A stretch of 64,000 nt of DNA from Sclerotinia nivalis (lineage: Eukaryota; Ascomycota; Leotiomycetes; Helotiales; Sclerotiniaceae). The notes under the pieces were generated by a model that made no database searches, was not told where the DNA came from, and saw only the letters and a list, made by a program, of their open reading frames with translations. The stretch is from positions 992,001 to 1,056,000 of the forward strand of contig JAPEIS010000007.1 in NCBI GenBank assembly GCA_029531795.1. The letters are read 5' to 3'. Below are positions 1 to 11,100 of this stretch, one piece after another (position 1 is the stretch's first letter; every line of letters begins with the position of its first letter). The position numbers and the translations under genes are program-made.

Positions 1-465
1 TAAACCAACCAATCACCACCTATATGTACACTTTCGAATTCTTTTATTATATATCTATTACAGGTATATTATGCTTATAGATGCCTATAACACCTCTGAG
101 ATCAGTTGGTAGGTTTGGCTTGGGCTGTTCAAATATGATATCAAGAATACCAAAAAGTTTCTTCCTGCCGACTTTTTAACTATTGCATAAACTACTCATC
201 TCAAAGACATAACCTTGTGATCATCTTTTTATGTTTTTCCGATATAAGTATTACTTTTTATAAAATGAAGAACGTAGTCAGGTAATCCATTAACAAACTA
301 CACTGAAAAATATTGACATTAAACTAACTATAAGAAGAATGCTTGATGCAAGGTAGTCATAACAACAAACAAGTCAAAGTATCTGGATCACTGCTGAGCA
401 TGATATCCACTACATTATTTCAGATTTCGCAGAGTGAAAATCTTAGTCTGTGAAAAAATGGCAGG

Positions 466-625
466 TCATGGTACAGTATTTATGACTAGTACCATATCCT
501 GATAATCAATACTCTACCACTTGGGAGCTTCTCGGGTGACAATCATGGCACAGTTTTCATGACTGCTGAGCATGGCATGATGGTCGATACTCCTCCACTT
601 GAGAGCTTCTCGAGTGATAATCATG
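466..625. repeat. Diverged tandem duplication, about 78-bp period
   Basis: Two adjacent units are visible. TCATGGTACAG at 466 matches TCATGGCACAG at 543. TTGGGAGCTTCTCGGGTGA at 521 matches TTGAGAGCTTCTCGAGTGA at 599. The offset is 77-78 bp throughout, and the units differ by scattered substitutions and small indels, so the duplication is old. Confidence 0.75.
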
Positions 626-986
626 ACGATCCCAGGTAAGAACTGAGTAATACAGTAATATCAGGTAAGAGATTTCCCTGAGTAGTAATATACATCCAAT
701 GGCATCAACAGTGGCAACCTTGCCAAGTGATAGTCCGGGAGTAAAAGCCGGTTGCCAGGTGCAATCCTTCCAGGATACTTTAGGAGAAATACAAGTCTTT
801 TCCATAGCAGAGTGTCAGTCACGTCCTATGGTAATAAATTAGATCGTTTCAGTATCTACATTTCAATATCTACATACAGTAGTAGTATATCTCTCCCAGA
901 ACAGAAAGAAGAGCCATAGTAAGATTTACTACTGCCCGTATCCAATACGAAGAGAGAGATTCAAAGTATTGAATAATTGAAAGTTA

Positions 987-1238
987 TTACACCTTCGTAT
1001 TGGCCAGAATTACTGAACTAAGGCCACCATGAACTAAGAATCCGAGATGCACAGCCAAGAAATATACAAGAAGTTGCAAAAGGAAATCATGACCTTGGTC
1101 TGACGTTGCTAGTTGTACTCTCCGCAAAAAGACTTCATCAAAGTCCTTTCCCAATTGAGCAGCCATCATTTTACATTCCCGATCCGTAACTTGCCTCTCA
1201 ACCTCCAATATCTTGGCCATCATCACATCAAGCGCCAT
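987..1238 (-). CDS. Weak hypothetical open frame (83 residues)
   Basis: A minus-strand frame of 83 codons starts MALDVMMAKILEVERQ and ends in a hydrophobic segment with LLQLLVYFLAVHLGF. Its acidic, basic and aliphatic balance is better than that of other frames nearby, and the C-terminal half could form a membrane helix. No family is recognised. The codons before the stop read as a possible GTGTAA donor, so it could be one exon of a longer gene, but no partner exon could be tied to it. It may equally be a chance frame. Confidence 0.2.
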   Translation of the reverse strand: MALDVMMAKILEVERQVTDRECKMMAAQLGKDFDEVFLRRVQLATSDQGHDFLLQLLVYFLAVHLGFLVHGGLSSVILANTKV

Positions 1239-2975
1239 CTCGATGCAATTTCCCTTTCTCCAAATGAGGAAAGGAAAGACAGATCAAGTATGAAGCGTAT
1301 GAGTCGTATGACAACACTCATTGCCAAGCCCTCATCCATTTCTGGGATCTAAATCAACACATCTATGGAGGAAAAGGAAGAAGGAACCTAGTATCCATCC
1401 ATAAAGAGAACCCTATCGGTTCATGACGAATACTACGATAAACGATCAAGACTCATGTCCATCACTTCCATCCATCCATTCCTCGTAAGAAAATTAATTT
1501 TCAACTATCCACACCCCATTCATCAGCAACATCGATTGGATCATCCATCCATCAGCACATCATCACCAAAAAATATAATCCACATCAAGATCAACACTCC
1601 CAATAAAGCACAACTAGCTATCTCCTCCCCCCAAATATCAAACACCGACGTACTAACACAACACTAATCCACAAAGGTACTAACTACCGAGCATCTATCT
1701 ATACCCACTCGCGCTAAAATAGTGCACAGTCATACATTCACATATTCACACATTCACACCGAGCCTCTAAAATAATCTTCTATTTTCCATTTTCCGTTAA
1801 ATTCATAAACCGAGACTAGCCTAATGTATTTTTCATTTTTTTTATTTAGTTCCTATCTATCTCTTTATTACTCCGGCGGTGCGATATAAATATCTACTAG
1901 ATGGTTTTCCCTCTAACATTTGCTTAGTCTCAGTTCCTAAAGTAAGTAGTAACTTTAAGTGCGTTAATCCCATCCCATTCCATCCATCCAACCAAAAAAT
2001 ATAAAAATTAAACCCCCAATTTTTTTTTTCAAAATCGGGGATTAAAACTACGTCATATAAGGCTTTTACTATTAAAGATTACGGAACTTATTTAGGTTTG
2101 CCATTTTGACACATTTCATCTTACGTATCTATCTATCAACTAACATCTGAAGCCTAACTCTAACCCCAACAGATACCAAGTGAGTAAGATATCTATCTAT
2201 CAATTTACCTAGATATACAACACTAGACCTCGGCTTTTGTTTTTGTTTTCGTTGTTGCGGATGTATATTCATAATAGTATAATGAACATGATGAACATCC
2301 TGGTCAATTAGGAAAGATTAAAGGAAAGATTATAGGAAATAATATATACATACCTAGGTACCCTACGTAGTCTATTATCCAAATAACACGCTGTTCTTTT
2401 TGTGATTTGTGGTTTGTGGTTGCTACTGAGAACTAAGAGGAAGAGGGTCCGGATGGGATGCGTGTTGAAGTTAATCTTACCCTTGGATGGATGGATGAGA
2501 GAGGGTTTAATCATATAATATATATATGACATCTACATCTAGGATATTAGATTTCATAGAAAGGGGAATTTTTATTCGATTCCTAGAGATGATAATAACT
2601 AATCGAAGGAACTTTATATATATATATATATAGACAAGTAAATATACACCATCAACCGAGAGGTTTTTGAGTGTAAAAAGTGGCTGATTGTGATTATGAT
2701 ATTGATGTAGCCTCTATCTCTCTCTATATCATGAAATATAGCACAATAACCACGCTGCAAACCCAACCCTAGGAGACTTTTACATCCCTATATTCTTTCC
2801 CAAAATATACAGGAGATATCGTTCCGTTTCTCCCCCCTTGAAAATCCAATACCTCCTTCCCCAAATATATTATATATTCTGACCAGTGTATTTACCTACC
2901 TACCTACCTACCATCCACCCCATCAATACACACCCTCCCCTCCCCTCCCCAACCAAACCAAATACCCAGCTCACA

Positions 2976-3075
2976 CATCCCCATCCCCATCCCCATCCCC
3001 ATCCCCATCCCCATCCCCATCCCCATCCCCATCCCCATCCCCATCCCCATCCCCATCCCCATTCCCATTCCCATC
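2976..3075. repeat. Hexanucleotide microsatellite (CATCCC)n
   Basis: About 16 nearly perfect copies of CATCCC run head to tail, with the last two copies decaying to CATTCC. On the minus strand this is (GGGATG)n, with runs of four G every six bases. Open frames through it encode only His-Pro or Met-Gly repeats and are not taken as genes. Confidence 0.95.
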
Positions 3076-3836
3076 GCTTTCCCTTCCAACCCGATCTCGA
3101 ACCAAAAATCCATAAAAACCCCTTCCTCCACTCCCCATTCCTTAATTTCTTAACCCTTCCCCCTCTCCCTTCCCCACCCAGATTTAAAAAGATGACTATA
3201 ATCGCATTCTCCTCTACCTTACCAATTACTTAATTAGAAAGTTCGGTCTTATGTTACCTTACCCTGTTTTTTTTTCCATCCCACCCACTGATTCAATCCA
3301 TCTTCCAATCATTCATTCATTCAAGAAACTTTCACCATACATCATCTCACATCTCACAACTCGCTCATGATACATCCTTCCATCCCATCCCACCCCCTTC
3401 CATCCCATCTCCCCCTCCCCCTTCCCCTCTTAAAAAAAATTAAAAGAAAAACCCCATTAAATCCCTACAAAAAATCCCTATGAAACTCAAAAACAAACAC
3501 AAACACATAATCATAAATATAAATAAAATCCTAATGATAATATCTATCTAAAACATCTATCTACAAAGTAATTTTCAAATTTTTTTTTTCCTTTTTTTCT
3601 TTTTTCCTTATAAAGATTGCTCGCCCTTCCTCCCTGCCAATTCCTCCCCTCCATTTCCCCCCAAGGATCTACAAAGAAAAAAGAAAAGAAAAGATATACA
3701 AGAATCTCCCCTTGAATTTCCCTTTGCTTTTCCTTTCCTCCCTTCTTTCCTCCCAAATCTAACGATCAACCAAACAACAAACAAGCACACACACAAAACA
3801 AGCAACCATTAAAACCTCCATCCCATCCATCCATGT

Positions 3837-4066
3837 ATAACAAAACAAACATCCGATAAAGTCCAAAGATCAAACTAATTATAGTCCAACCAGTGAGAAA
3901 GAATTGGTTGAAGTATTGTAATACCAAAAGATGAATCAAATCATCCTTCTATCCAGGCATAACAAATTAAACATCCAATTAAGTCCAAAGATCAACTGAT
4001 TACAGTCAACCAGTGAGAAATAATTGATTGAAGTTGTTGCAAGACAGAAGGATGAATCAAATCATC
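3837..4066. repeat. Diverged tandem duplication, about 122-bp period
   Basis: Two units follow each other. Unit 1 from 3837 contains AAGTCCAAAGATCAA, CCAGTGAGAAA and GATGAATCAAATCATC (3930). Unit 2 from 3959 repeats the same landmarks, the last at 4051. The offset is 121-122 bp. About one base in eight differs between units. Nothing coding is seen in either. Confidence 0.8.
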
Positions 4067-4725
4067 AATCATATGATATGATATGATATGAAATATGAAC
4101 TTTGAACTTTTGCCAGAAGATTGAGATAAGAAAATGATGCTCTGTTCGTATGATATGCACGCCAAACAATAAACAAACTCAATTTGCAAATGCCATCAAA
4201 CTACTTTGATGATTTATGTATTTGAAACTAACATGAAAAACGCAGCCAGCCAACATAATTGCATCCTCAAAAAAAGAGTTGAATGACCCATGCCTCATCT
4301 TCTTTCTTTGTCTGTAACTTGAAAGAATCCTGTTTCCTTTGACACATCATGAAGCCTAGTAGCTTCCAGGATCAAACTCCTATTCGTTGTTTATGTCAAC
4401 TCCCCAACCTCCTTTCCACAATAATGAAAATTAACAGGGCATGTATCACCACCCTTTGAGGGAAATGACAAACTATAACTAAATGCAAGAGAATGCAGCC
4501 TTCCATCATCCCATGTACCATGTTTTTTCACGTAAATAAAAACGTGATTGATCATAAAGCATGTACAGCTCCGAACCGAGTAGAGAAGTTACTTCTAAAA
4601 CCTTTGAAAAGAAAATTGCAAACCAAACAACCTCAAACGCAAAACCCAATATGATACATATGATACAATCTAATGCTCATACTTAGGTTGAGCTGGATTA
4701 GCTAAAGAAAATGTTAGCTCATGTA

Positions 4726-6530
4726 CTAAAAATAAGGAGAAGTGAGGGGATAATGACATTGGTGGTTATACATATGGTTTGAAGAGCCGTAAGGTGATGC
4801 TGGATATCCACCATAGTGATCAATATTAGGTTGACCATTATTATAACCCTGTAATTGCTGGACAGAGGAAGCTGGCGCTTGAGCTTGTTGATATTGGTTA
4901 GGAACTTGTGCACCGGGTTGATAATTGATAGGACCCCCAAGAGGAGGAAGCTGAACGGAACGAGCTGGAGCATAAGCACCTTGAGCTGGAGCACCTTCAG
5001 GGTGAGACTCGGTGACAGTGGGAGCACCACCAGCACGAGCGACCTCTGCTTCCTTACGTTGTAGTTCTTCCTCCTTCTTGCGAGCCTTCCATTCCTTTCG
5101 GATTTCTTTGAATTCTGCAAGCACAAGACGTTAGCTTGCCAATGTTACACAGCAGATCCCGTTGATCCCGCTAATCCAAGCTAGCGGGTAAGGCTGTTGC
5201 TAACTGATGTCAAACCTTAGTCCGACGCCATTTATAAAATCATCCCAAATAGCAGACTAGCTACAGTGGCACAACTACCTAGAAACAAGAACTAACTGGA
5301 CCCTTGAAGGATACAAATAGAAATTCTTGAAGAACCATTCCTGCTACGATACAGGCACGATGGATATTTGACTAGGAAAACAAGAATAACATACCTTCAG
5401 GTGTACGTTTGCTTCCGTGGGATTGCATTGTTACATGTGCATTGAGATGGTTCAATGTACCGTATGCTTTCTCACATCCTTGATGTCCACACTTATACAT
5501 ACGTTCAATTTCTTCAAATCGTCTTCTGGGACGCTTCTGTTGCGAAGAACCAGGGATTGGTACAAATGAATAGACCTGCTGACGAACCTGTTAATTCTTA
5601 GTGGTTCATCATAACTGGAAGGACGCGACTTCTCTGCAGTCCTCTGCACATAAGATTTATGCGCCGTGCACCTCAGCCTGCTTAAAAAAAATGCGCGTAG
5701 ATAGATGCACATATATCGATGGGACGAAAGACACGACTTACTTGATTTTGACCTCGTCCAGCTGAAGCTACGGATGATTGGCTTGGGGCACCACTAACTG
5801 GATAAGTCATTCCATTGTGAGAAGGTTGGTGATGACCTGCGTGAGGTGCGTGACCTGCGTAACCTGCCCAATCGGGTCTTGGCTGTGTGTACATCGCGCC
5901 GCCGGTGTGTTGTTGGGTGTAACCATACTGCAATTGGTCTTGTGGGGGGTAGGGAGAATGTTGGCCGGGATGCGACGCGTAGGTTGGGCTGGAAGCAGCA
6001 ATTGATGGATCTATAGGAACATCCTGGTCAGATTTGATTTGCGGGGTTTGATGGGTTGAACGGCCATCTTGCAAAGGTATTGACGGACTTGTTGGTTGAG
6101 CCATTCCTCCACTGCTAGTACTATGACTGCTTGAATGATATGTTCTTTGTAAATGCTCGGAGAAGTTGCCTGAACGCGCCGACGATGGTGGATAAGCTGC
6201 ACCGTACTCGGATGTGGGAGTAGCTGATGTAGAGTAATTGCTCGATCGAACTTCTTGATGTGGTGGATACTGCGCAGCAGATGTATTATCTGCGGGTGAT
6301 TCTTCAGATTGAGCGTCGGTGAACGCGTGTGGATAGGGCGTTTGCAAACCTGACTGCGTGTATGCGGTAGAACCTCGTTCCATAGAGGTGTGTTTCTGAC
6401 CGTTTGTATATGCCCCAAGAAGCGTACTTAAATTTGCTTCTGTTTCGTCTGGAGTATTCTTGCTCTCAACGTCGTTGGTGGCTGTAGGTAAAGAATTGTG
6501 TAATGAATGCTGTGTAGAGGCCAAGGACAT
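4726..6530 (-). CDS. con7: C2H2 zinc-finger transcription factor, Con7-like
   Basis: Three exons: 6530-5742, 5575-5395 and 5114-4726, giving about 452 residues. The N-terminal 260 residues are Ser/Pro/Gln/Tyr-rich and disordered, with an early NLSTLLGAYT block. Exon 2 carries VYSFVPIPG, the basic stretch KRPRRRFEEIERMYKCG, and one C2H2 finger (C-x4-C-x12-H-x5-H, including AYGTLNHLNAHV). Exon 3 opens with EFKEIRKEWKARKKEEE and ends in a Gln/Tyr/Pro-rich tail. This order and the finger sequence match Con7-type regulators. In Magnaporthe, Con7 is known to be needed for normal conidium and appressorium development and for expression of cell-wall genes. Exon 2 has two possible acceptors 12 nt apart (exon start 5575 or 5587), which would add or drop four residues (VRQQ). 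The gene stands alone, with long non-coding flanks on both sides. Function here is inferred from homology. Confidence 0.88.
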
Positions 6531-6764
6531 ACTACAGCGAAAATATTTGGAGTGTAGTCTTGTCGATGACTAGCTGTGGTGGGTGGAGTGGGTGTAGAAG
6601 TGCTCGGACTTTATGGTGATGCAGGGTCGCTGCTTACTATAAAAAGAATCCTAAGAGTCCGTCGCAGAAAAGAAATCTTCAAGGTGAAATGTATTTTAGG
6701 AAGAAACTTATTCGACAGACTAGGGGGGACTCTTTCCTATTAAATACTCCAGTGTTTTTGAAGA

Positions 6765-6778
6765 GGGGGGGGGGGGGG
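6765..6778. repeat. Homopolymer run of 14 G
   Basis: An uninterrupted run of G lies about 235 bp upstream of the Con7-like start codon. On the coding (minus) strand it reads as poly-C, probably in the 5' leader or core promoter. Confidence 0.9.
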
Positions 6779-7656
6779 TGTGAAGAAGTCAATCGATATG
6801 TTCGCCGATCTTCAATGATGCTTAGCTCACGCTAAAGTTGAGGAGAAAGAGCAAAGGACCAAAGGCCGAGTAAAAAGATTGGGTCGTAGTGGATGTTTAA
6901 AGTTGCTAGTCGATTGAATGATGGGATTGGGAACCGCAATTGATTTTAATTTTATGGTAGATTCAATATTGGACGATGGTTCCAATAAGTTTAGGTAGTT
7001 GCGAAGATTTCCCAGAATCAATTAGACTTTAGAAAAATATTTCAATGACCAGTTTTTGGGGGCGAGTCGAGGTCCTAATCCTTTTAAGATAAGGCGGGAA
7101 ATGGAAGTGGAAAATGGGAAATGGTTGTGAGTGACGGAGGGTCTCGAAATGTGAAAAAAAGTTGACTAGTGTCAAGTTCCAGAAGTCCAGTCCAGTCCTT
7201 TCCTTTTAAGACTTAGATGGAAGATGGAGAAGGTGTATGTAATAAGTAAGGTAGGTGTGTGAAATGAGTACGGTAAAATGTGGTTGGTTCTTTGGTTTGG
7301 CGTGGTTTGGTAGGTATGGTGTGATATGGTATAGTATGGTTGCCGGACTTGTGGCAAGTGGTAGGTGGGAAAGGGTTATGAGAGAAGTAGCCTGGTAGGT
7401 AGTAGTAGTAGTTGACTACTAGATGAGTGATTGAAAGGTGGCGGCTTCTTCAATGAAAGGAACTTTCGAACTCTTATTAATGCGCGGAAAAAAAAAAAAA
7501 AGAAAAGAAGAAAAAATGAATTTTGTGGAGAAAGTTTATAAAGTGGCTGATGCTGATGATGATTTAAAAGATTAAGATGCCTCAGTGATTTTTGAATTTG
7601 AATGAATGAATTTATGAAAAGAAATAAAATTTCTTAAATTGTCTCCACAATCCTAA

Positions 7657-7765
7657 AAATTCAATTCAATTCAATTCAATTCAATTCAATTCAATCAATT
7701 CAATCAGATCAATCAAATCAAATCAATCAGATCAATCAAATCAATCAAATCAATCAAATCAATTC
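7657..7765. repeat. (AATTC)n pentanucleotide followed by (AATCA)n-like repeat
   Basis: About eight copies of the pentamer AATTC pass into a longer imperfect array of CAATCAAAT and CAGATCAAT units, so the tract is compound. It lies about 1.1 kb upstream of the Con7-like start. Confidence 0.9.
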
Positions 7766-8096
7766 GGTATCAAATCAATTCTCTTCACCCACAAAATTGA
7801 TAAAAACGAGAAAGTAGCAAATCTTTATTACCCAGTGGAAAAAAAGATACAAGGGGATTGATTGATTTGACCCGTATCCACAACCAAGCTTTACAAGGAA
7901 CTTGGGTAGGTACTCGAGTACTCCGTATGGTAGGTGCAGGTTCGGCTCTAGTAAATTGGTAGGGGTCAATTTATCGGTTTGGGTCAAATTATTGTGTGTT
8001 GTGCTGTAAGAGCCGTCTGTGCGTTTTTAGAGTTTCGCTTTGTCGTAGTGGAGTGGAGTGGAGTGTAATGCAGTGGAGTTGGTGATGTAGCGCAGT

Positions 8097-8127
8097 GTAG
8101 GTAGCGTAGGTAGCGTAGGTAGCGTAG
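8097..8127. repeat. Short tandem repeat GTAGGTAGC
   Basis: Three to four copies of a 9-bp unit follow a short GTGGA pentamer run at 8047-8065. Confidence 0.8.
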
Positions 8128-11100
8128 ACTTGCAGACTCCTCCTAACTTGTTCGGCTTATTCGGCTTACTCGAGTAGGAAGTAATATTGTTAGATCAAAA
8201 AGCTGAGCAGAAAAGGAGAGGATGCTATTGTAGTAAATAGTTTTGGGGAAAAAAAGGAGTTTCCGGTATGTAATGCTTGGTTTGGGGAATGGATGTGGGG
8301 ACTTGAAAGTTTCTTTCTCTTGTCTTTCAAAGAAATTGGTATAGATACTTCAAGTATTGGTCCGAGTCCTCCTGGATGATTGTTGAGATTCTACAAATAA
8401 TGAATGAGCAGAAACGAATCCCTGTCTTCCTTCAGGGAGATGATGTTCAGGCTGTTTCGAGACTGAGAGTGAATGCACGACTAGTGGTTCGTGGCTGTAA
8501 AGATGAATTTGGGTACTCGTAACCTGGCATGCAATGTTCCTATCTTCCCAAGTGATTTCGATACAACTGTCGTCAAATTATACAACGGTCGCACTTGTAA
8601 ATGATCGTAAGCCCTATGCCGTTGATATGGCAGTCCAGTAAACGTAGAAGTCGTTAGAAGCTCTCGAATTTGGTATACCCAAATACAGATAGATGACCGC
8701 CCGGTATGTGAGAATTCGCTAGGACGAAATGTGCATCGATTATGCCTGTCTAATAAGAGTTGTCGATCAGCTAATGATTGCGAGGATCTTGTACAGTTAT
8801 AGTGCGGTACAATTACCTTTAGTTTTGAGCCTAAGAAAGTCTTGGGGGTGATCAAGTCCAGATCTTCACAGTTCTTATTCGTTAACGACGAAATGTCTTG
8901 TAGAATTTGTATGTGATGATGCGAAGATGTCTCGTCACGGTAACGTAGCAATTCTTCAATTCCCTATGATGGAGGGATTGCTAAACCTTGTATGAGAGTC
9001 TCGATCTTTCACAAATCCAGGTTAGGTTCACAAGAGTCACAGTTGAGTGCGTGCGCGAATCAATCTTTCGATATGATGATGACGAAAGTCCAGAACACTT
9101 TTCTGAGAAGAAGCCGATCTCAAAAGTATTTCAAGTACTAATGACGACAATTCGAATTGAGGTCGAGATAACACGGGGGTCTGCCAGGTCTCGCTGTCTT
9201 GGAGAAAACTGATAATCTGTTCGACAATACAGTCAATTTTTTATATATTCAATTCACACGAAAAACGAGATCGTACTTAGGACGCGGCTGTTCCTGGATT
9301 GAATTAACGTATGGTCCCCTTCAAATCAACACCGCTTTTGTTACTACTTTTTGACGTTTCGTATGGTGTTTTTTTTTCGTCTGATCTATATTTCCGAAGG
9401 GGTGGGTTGGGTTCGAAATCAGTGATGGCAGGAGGCTTGTGCTGCAGCTCTTCCAAATGGAGAATCGTTGCTTTTGTTACTTGCGTTGATGGGTCTGAAC
9501 CTTCGCCGTAATCGGTATCGAGGGTTTATAGCGTTATGCTCGACCACAAGTACCTAGAAGCTTGGTGGTGAGTGATAGTGGTGATGGTCGAATGATCTGC
9601 CTGCGTTCGTTTTTTACCAGCAAACAGGGGAAATACACAAGACGCGTCGTGCCCTCTTTTATTTTCAATGAATTATTCTCGGAAGTGAGGCGAGAAATAG
9701 AGATATAGAAGTTTCGCGTTGTCGCAGATTTCCAATTTGTATCTTCGTGATAAAGAATTGAAATCGTGCCTACTGTGTGGCCTCAGAGATGCTTTGGTAG
9801 ATGTGTTGTCAACGTATATTTATTTTATGATGGCAGAGTGAGGTGAAGATTGATTAAAAAGAGACGTCTGTTGGGCCCGCAAAAATTATTAATCTTGGGC
9901 AACTTTTATCTGTCAGTATGAATCAATCAAAATTGGGTGAAGCAAGAAATGCGCATAAGGCACAAATGCACTCTCGATGAGAGAGATCCAAAAATCTTTC
10001 TTCTACACAGAGTTTTGAAGCATCAAAAAAGTCTATGATATTGATATTCATAGATTGATATTAATCGATCTCGATATCGTTGTTGACACTCCCATGGGGA
10101 TATAATTTCATGATGGAAGCTAACTTACAGTGACTAGCGCAGAGATAGGTAGATCAAAAGCCTCGGATGATTTCCTTGGCAAGCCCCTGCACAAAATGCG
10201 AAATGTTGATGGGGAATAGTAACCTAAGTCGTTTTGAAATTAATAGTATACACGTGATATCAATTGACTTTTTGACAGGAAGCTTGAGTCTCTTCGGGTC
10301 CACGATTTAACACAATTTGGGAATAGATGATTTCAATCTTTTCTATCTCGAGGATTGCGTATGGATGCTGCACTACTACCGATGTGCCGGTGATGTGGCG
10401 GTAGTGTCGATGGAGGGGGATGATTGAACAACGCTTGTGTAGGCGACCCAGACGTGCGGGAGACACTATAATTTGTTTCTCTGGGGAAAAAATTAGTCTA
10501 AGAAATGAAGCCAGAGCTAGAAGCTGGATCCAGTACCTGGGTTAGGCGTTTGTTTCCAACGACAGATAATCGCGCGCTTCGTTTCAAGTATTCACAATGG
10601 TGCTACTCTAATCCAAGTCTAGCAGATGCTTTAGTAGGTTTGAAAGGTTCATCTGTCGTAATAACAGGGCACAAGCAAACAAGCAATACAGTAGTGCTAG
10701 ATAGTTTATGGATGGAGATGAATGGATGGAGAAGTAGGAGACTACTGACGTGCGTTGCGGCGTGATGGCCCTGCTTTGTGTTCAACTATCTTTTTTCTTC
10801 ACGGTCGGCTGCGACCGAGTAGTCTTTCTTGGTATGTGCTAAAGTAAAAGCTAGGAGGAAGGAGGACTAGGAAGATAATTGAGAGTCTGGAGTAAAGGAA
10901 ACCAAAAGATCGTTAATGGATTAGAGGGTCTTTGGTCTGGTTTGAGTGGCCTTCGAGTCGGTCATAAAATTACTCGCACGAATGCTTAGAAGGAATTTGG
11001 TGTTCTAGTGAAAAAATATTTTGGAAGGCTTGGGCTGAGGAATGCATGCCAACCCTGAACATGCGTCCTTTTAGCGTCAGATAATAGAGGAAGTGTGGAT

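Larger units (their letters stand above)
1..4725. other. Gene-poor region downstream of the Con7-like gene
   Basis: No protein-coding gene is convincing here. The stretch holds AT-rich sequence with many short repeats (TATCTATC-like runs, a CATCCC microsatellite near 3.0 kb, TGATA runs near 4.07 kb) and two diverged tandem duplications listed separately. The only open frame with a somewhat protein-like composition is a minus-strand 83-residue frame at 987-1238. It begins MALDVMMAKI, has no recognised domain and lacks a clear splice context. The part next to 4.7 kb probably includes the 3' UTR of the minus-strand Con7-like gene. Confidence 0.6.

Noticed and set aside
2886..3233. 115-codon plus frame and 75-codon minus frame
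   Set aside because: Both are translations of the CATCCC microsatellite (His-Pro or Met-Gly repeats).
6011..6418. 135-codon minus frame inside the Con7-like first exon
   Set aside because: Shadow of the Ser/Gln-rich coding frame; the Con7 frame has the family motifs.
8481..8951. 156-codon minus frame in the desert
   Set aside because: No domain, chance-like composition and no splice or promoter context; left out of the gene list.
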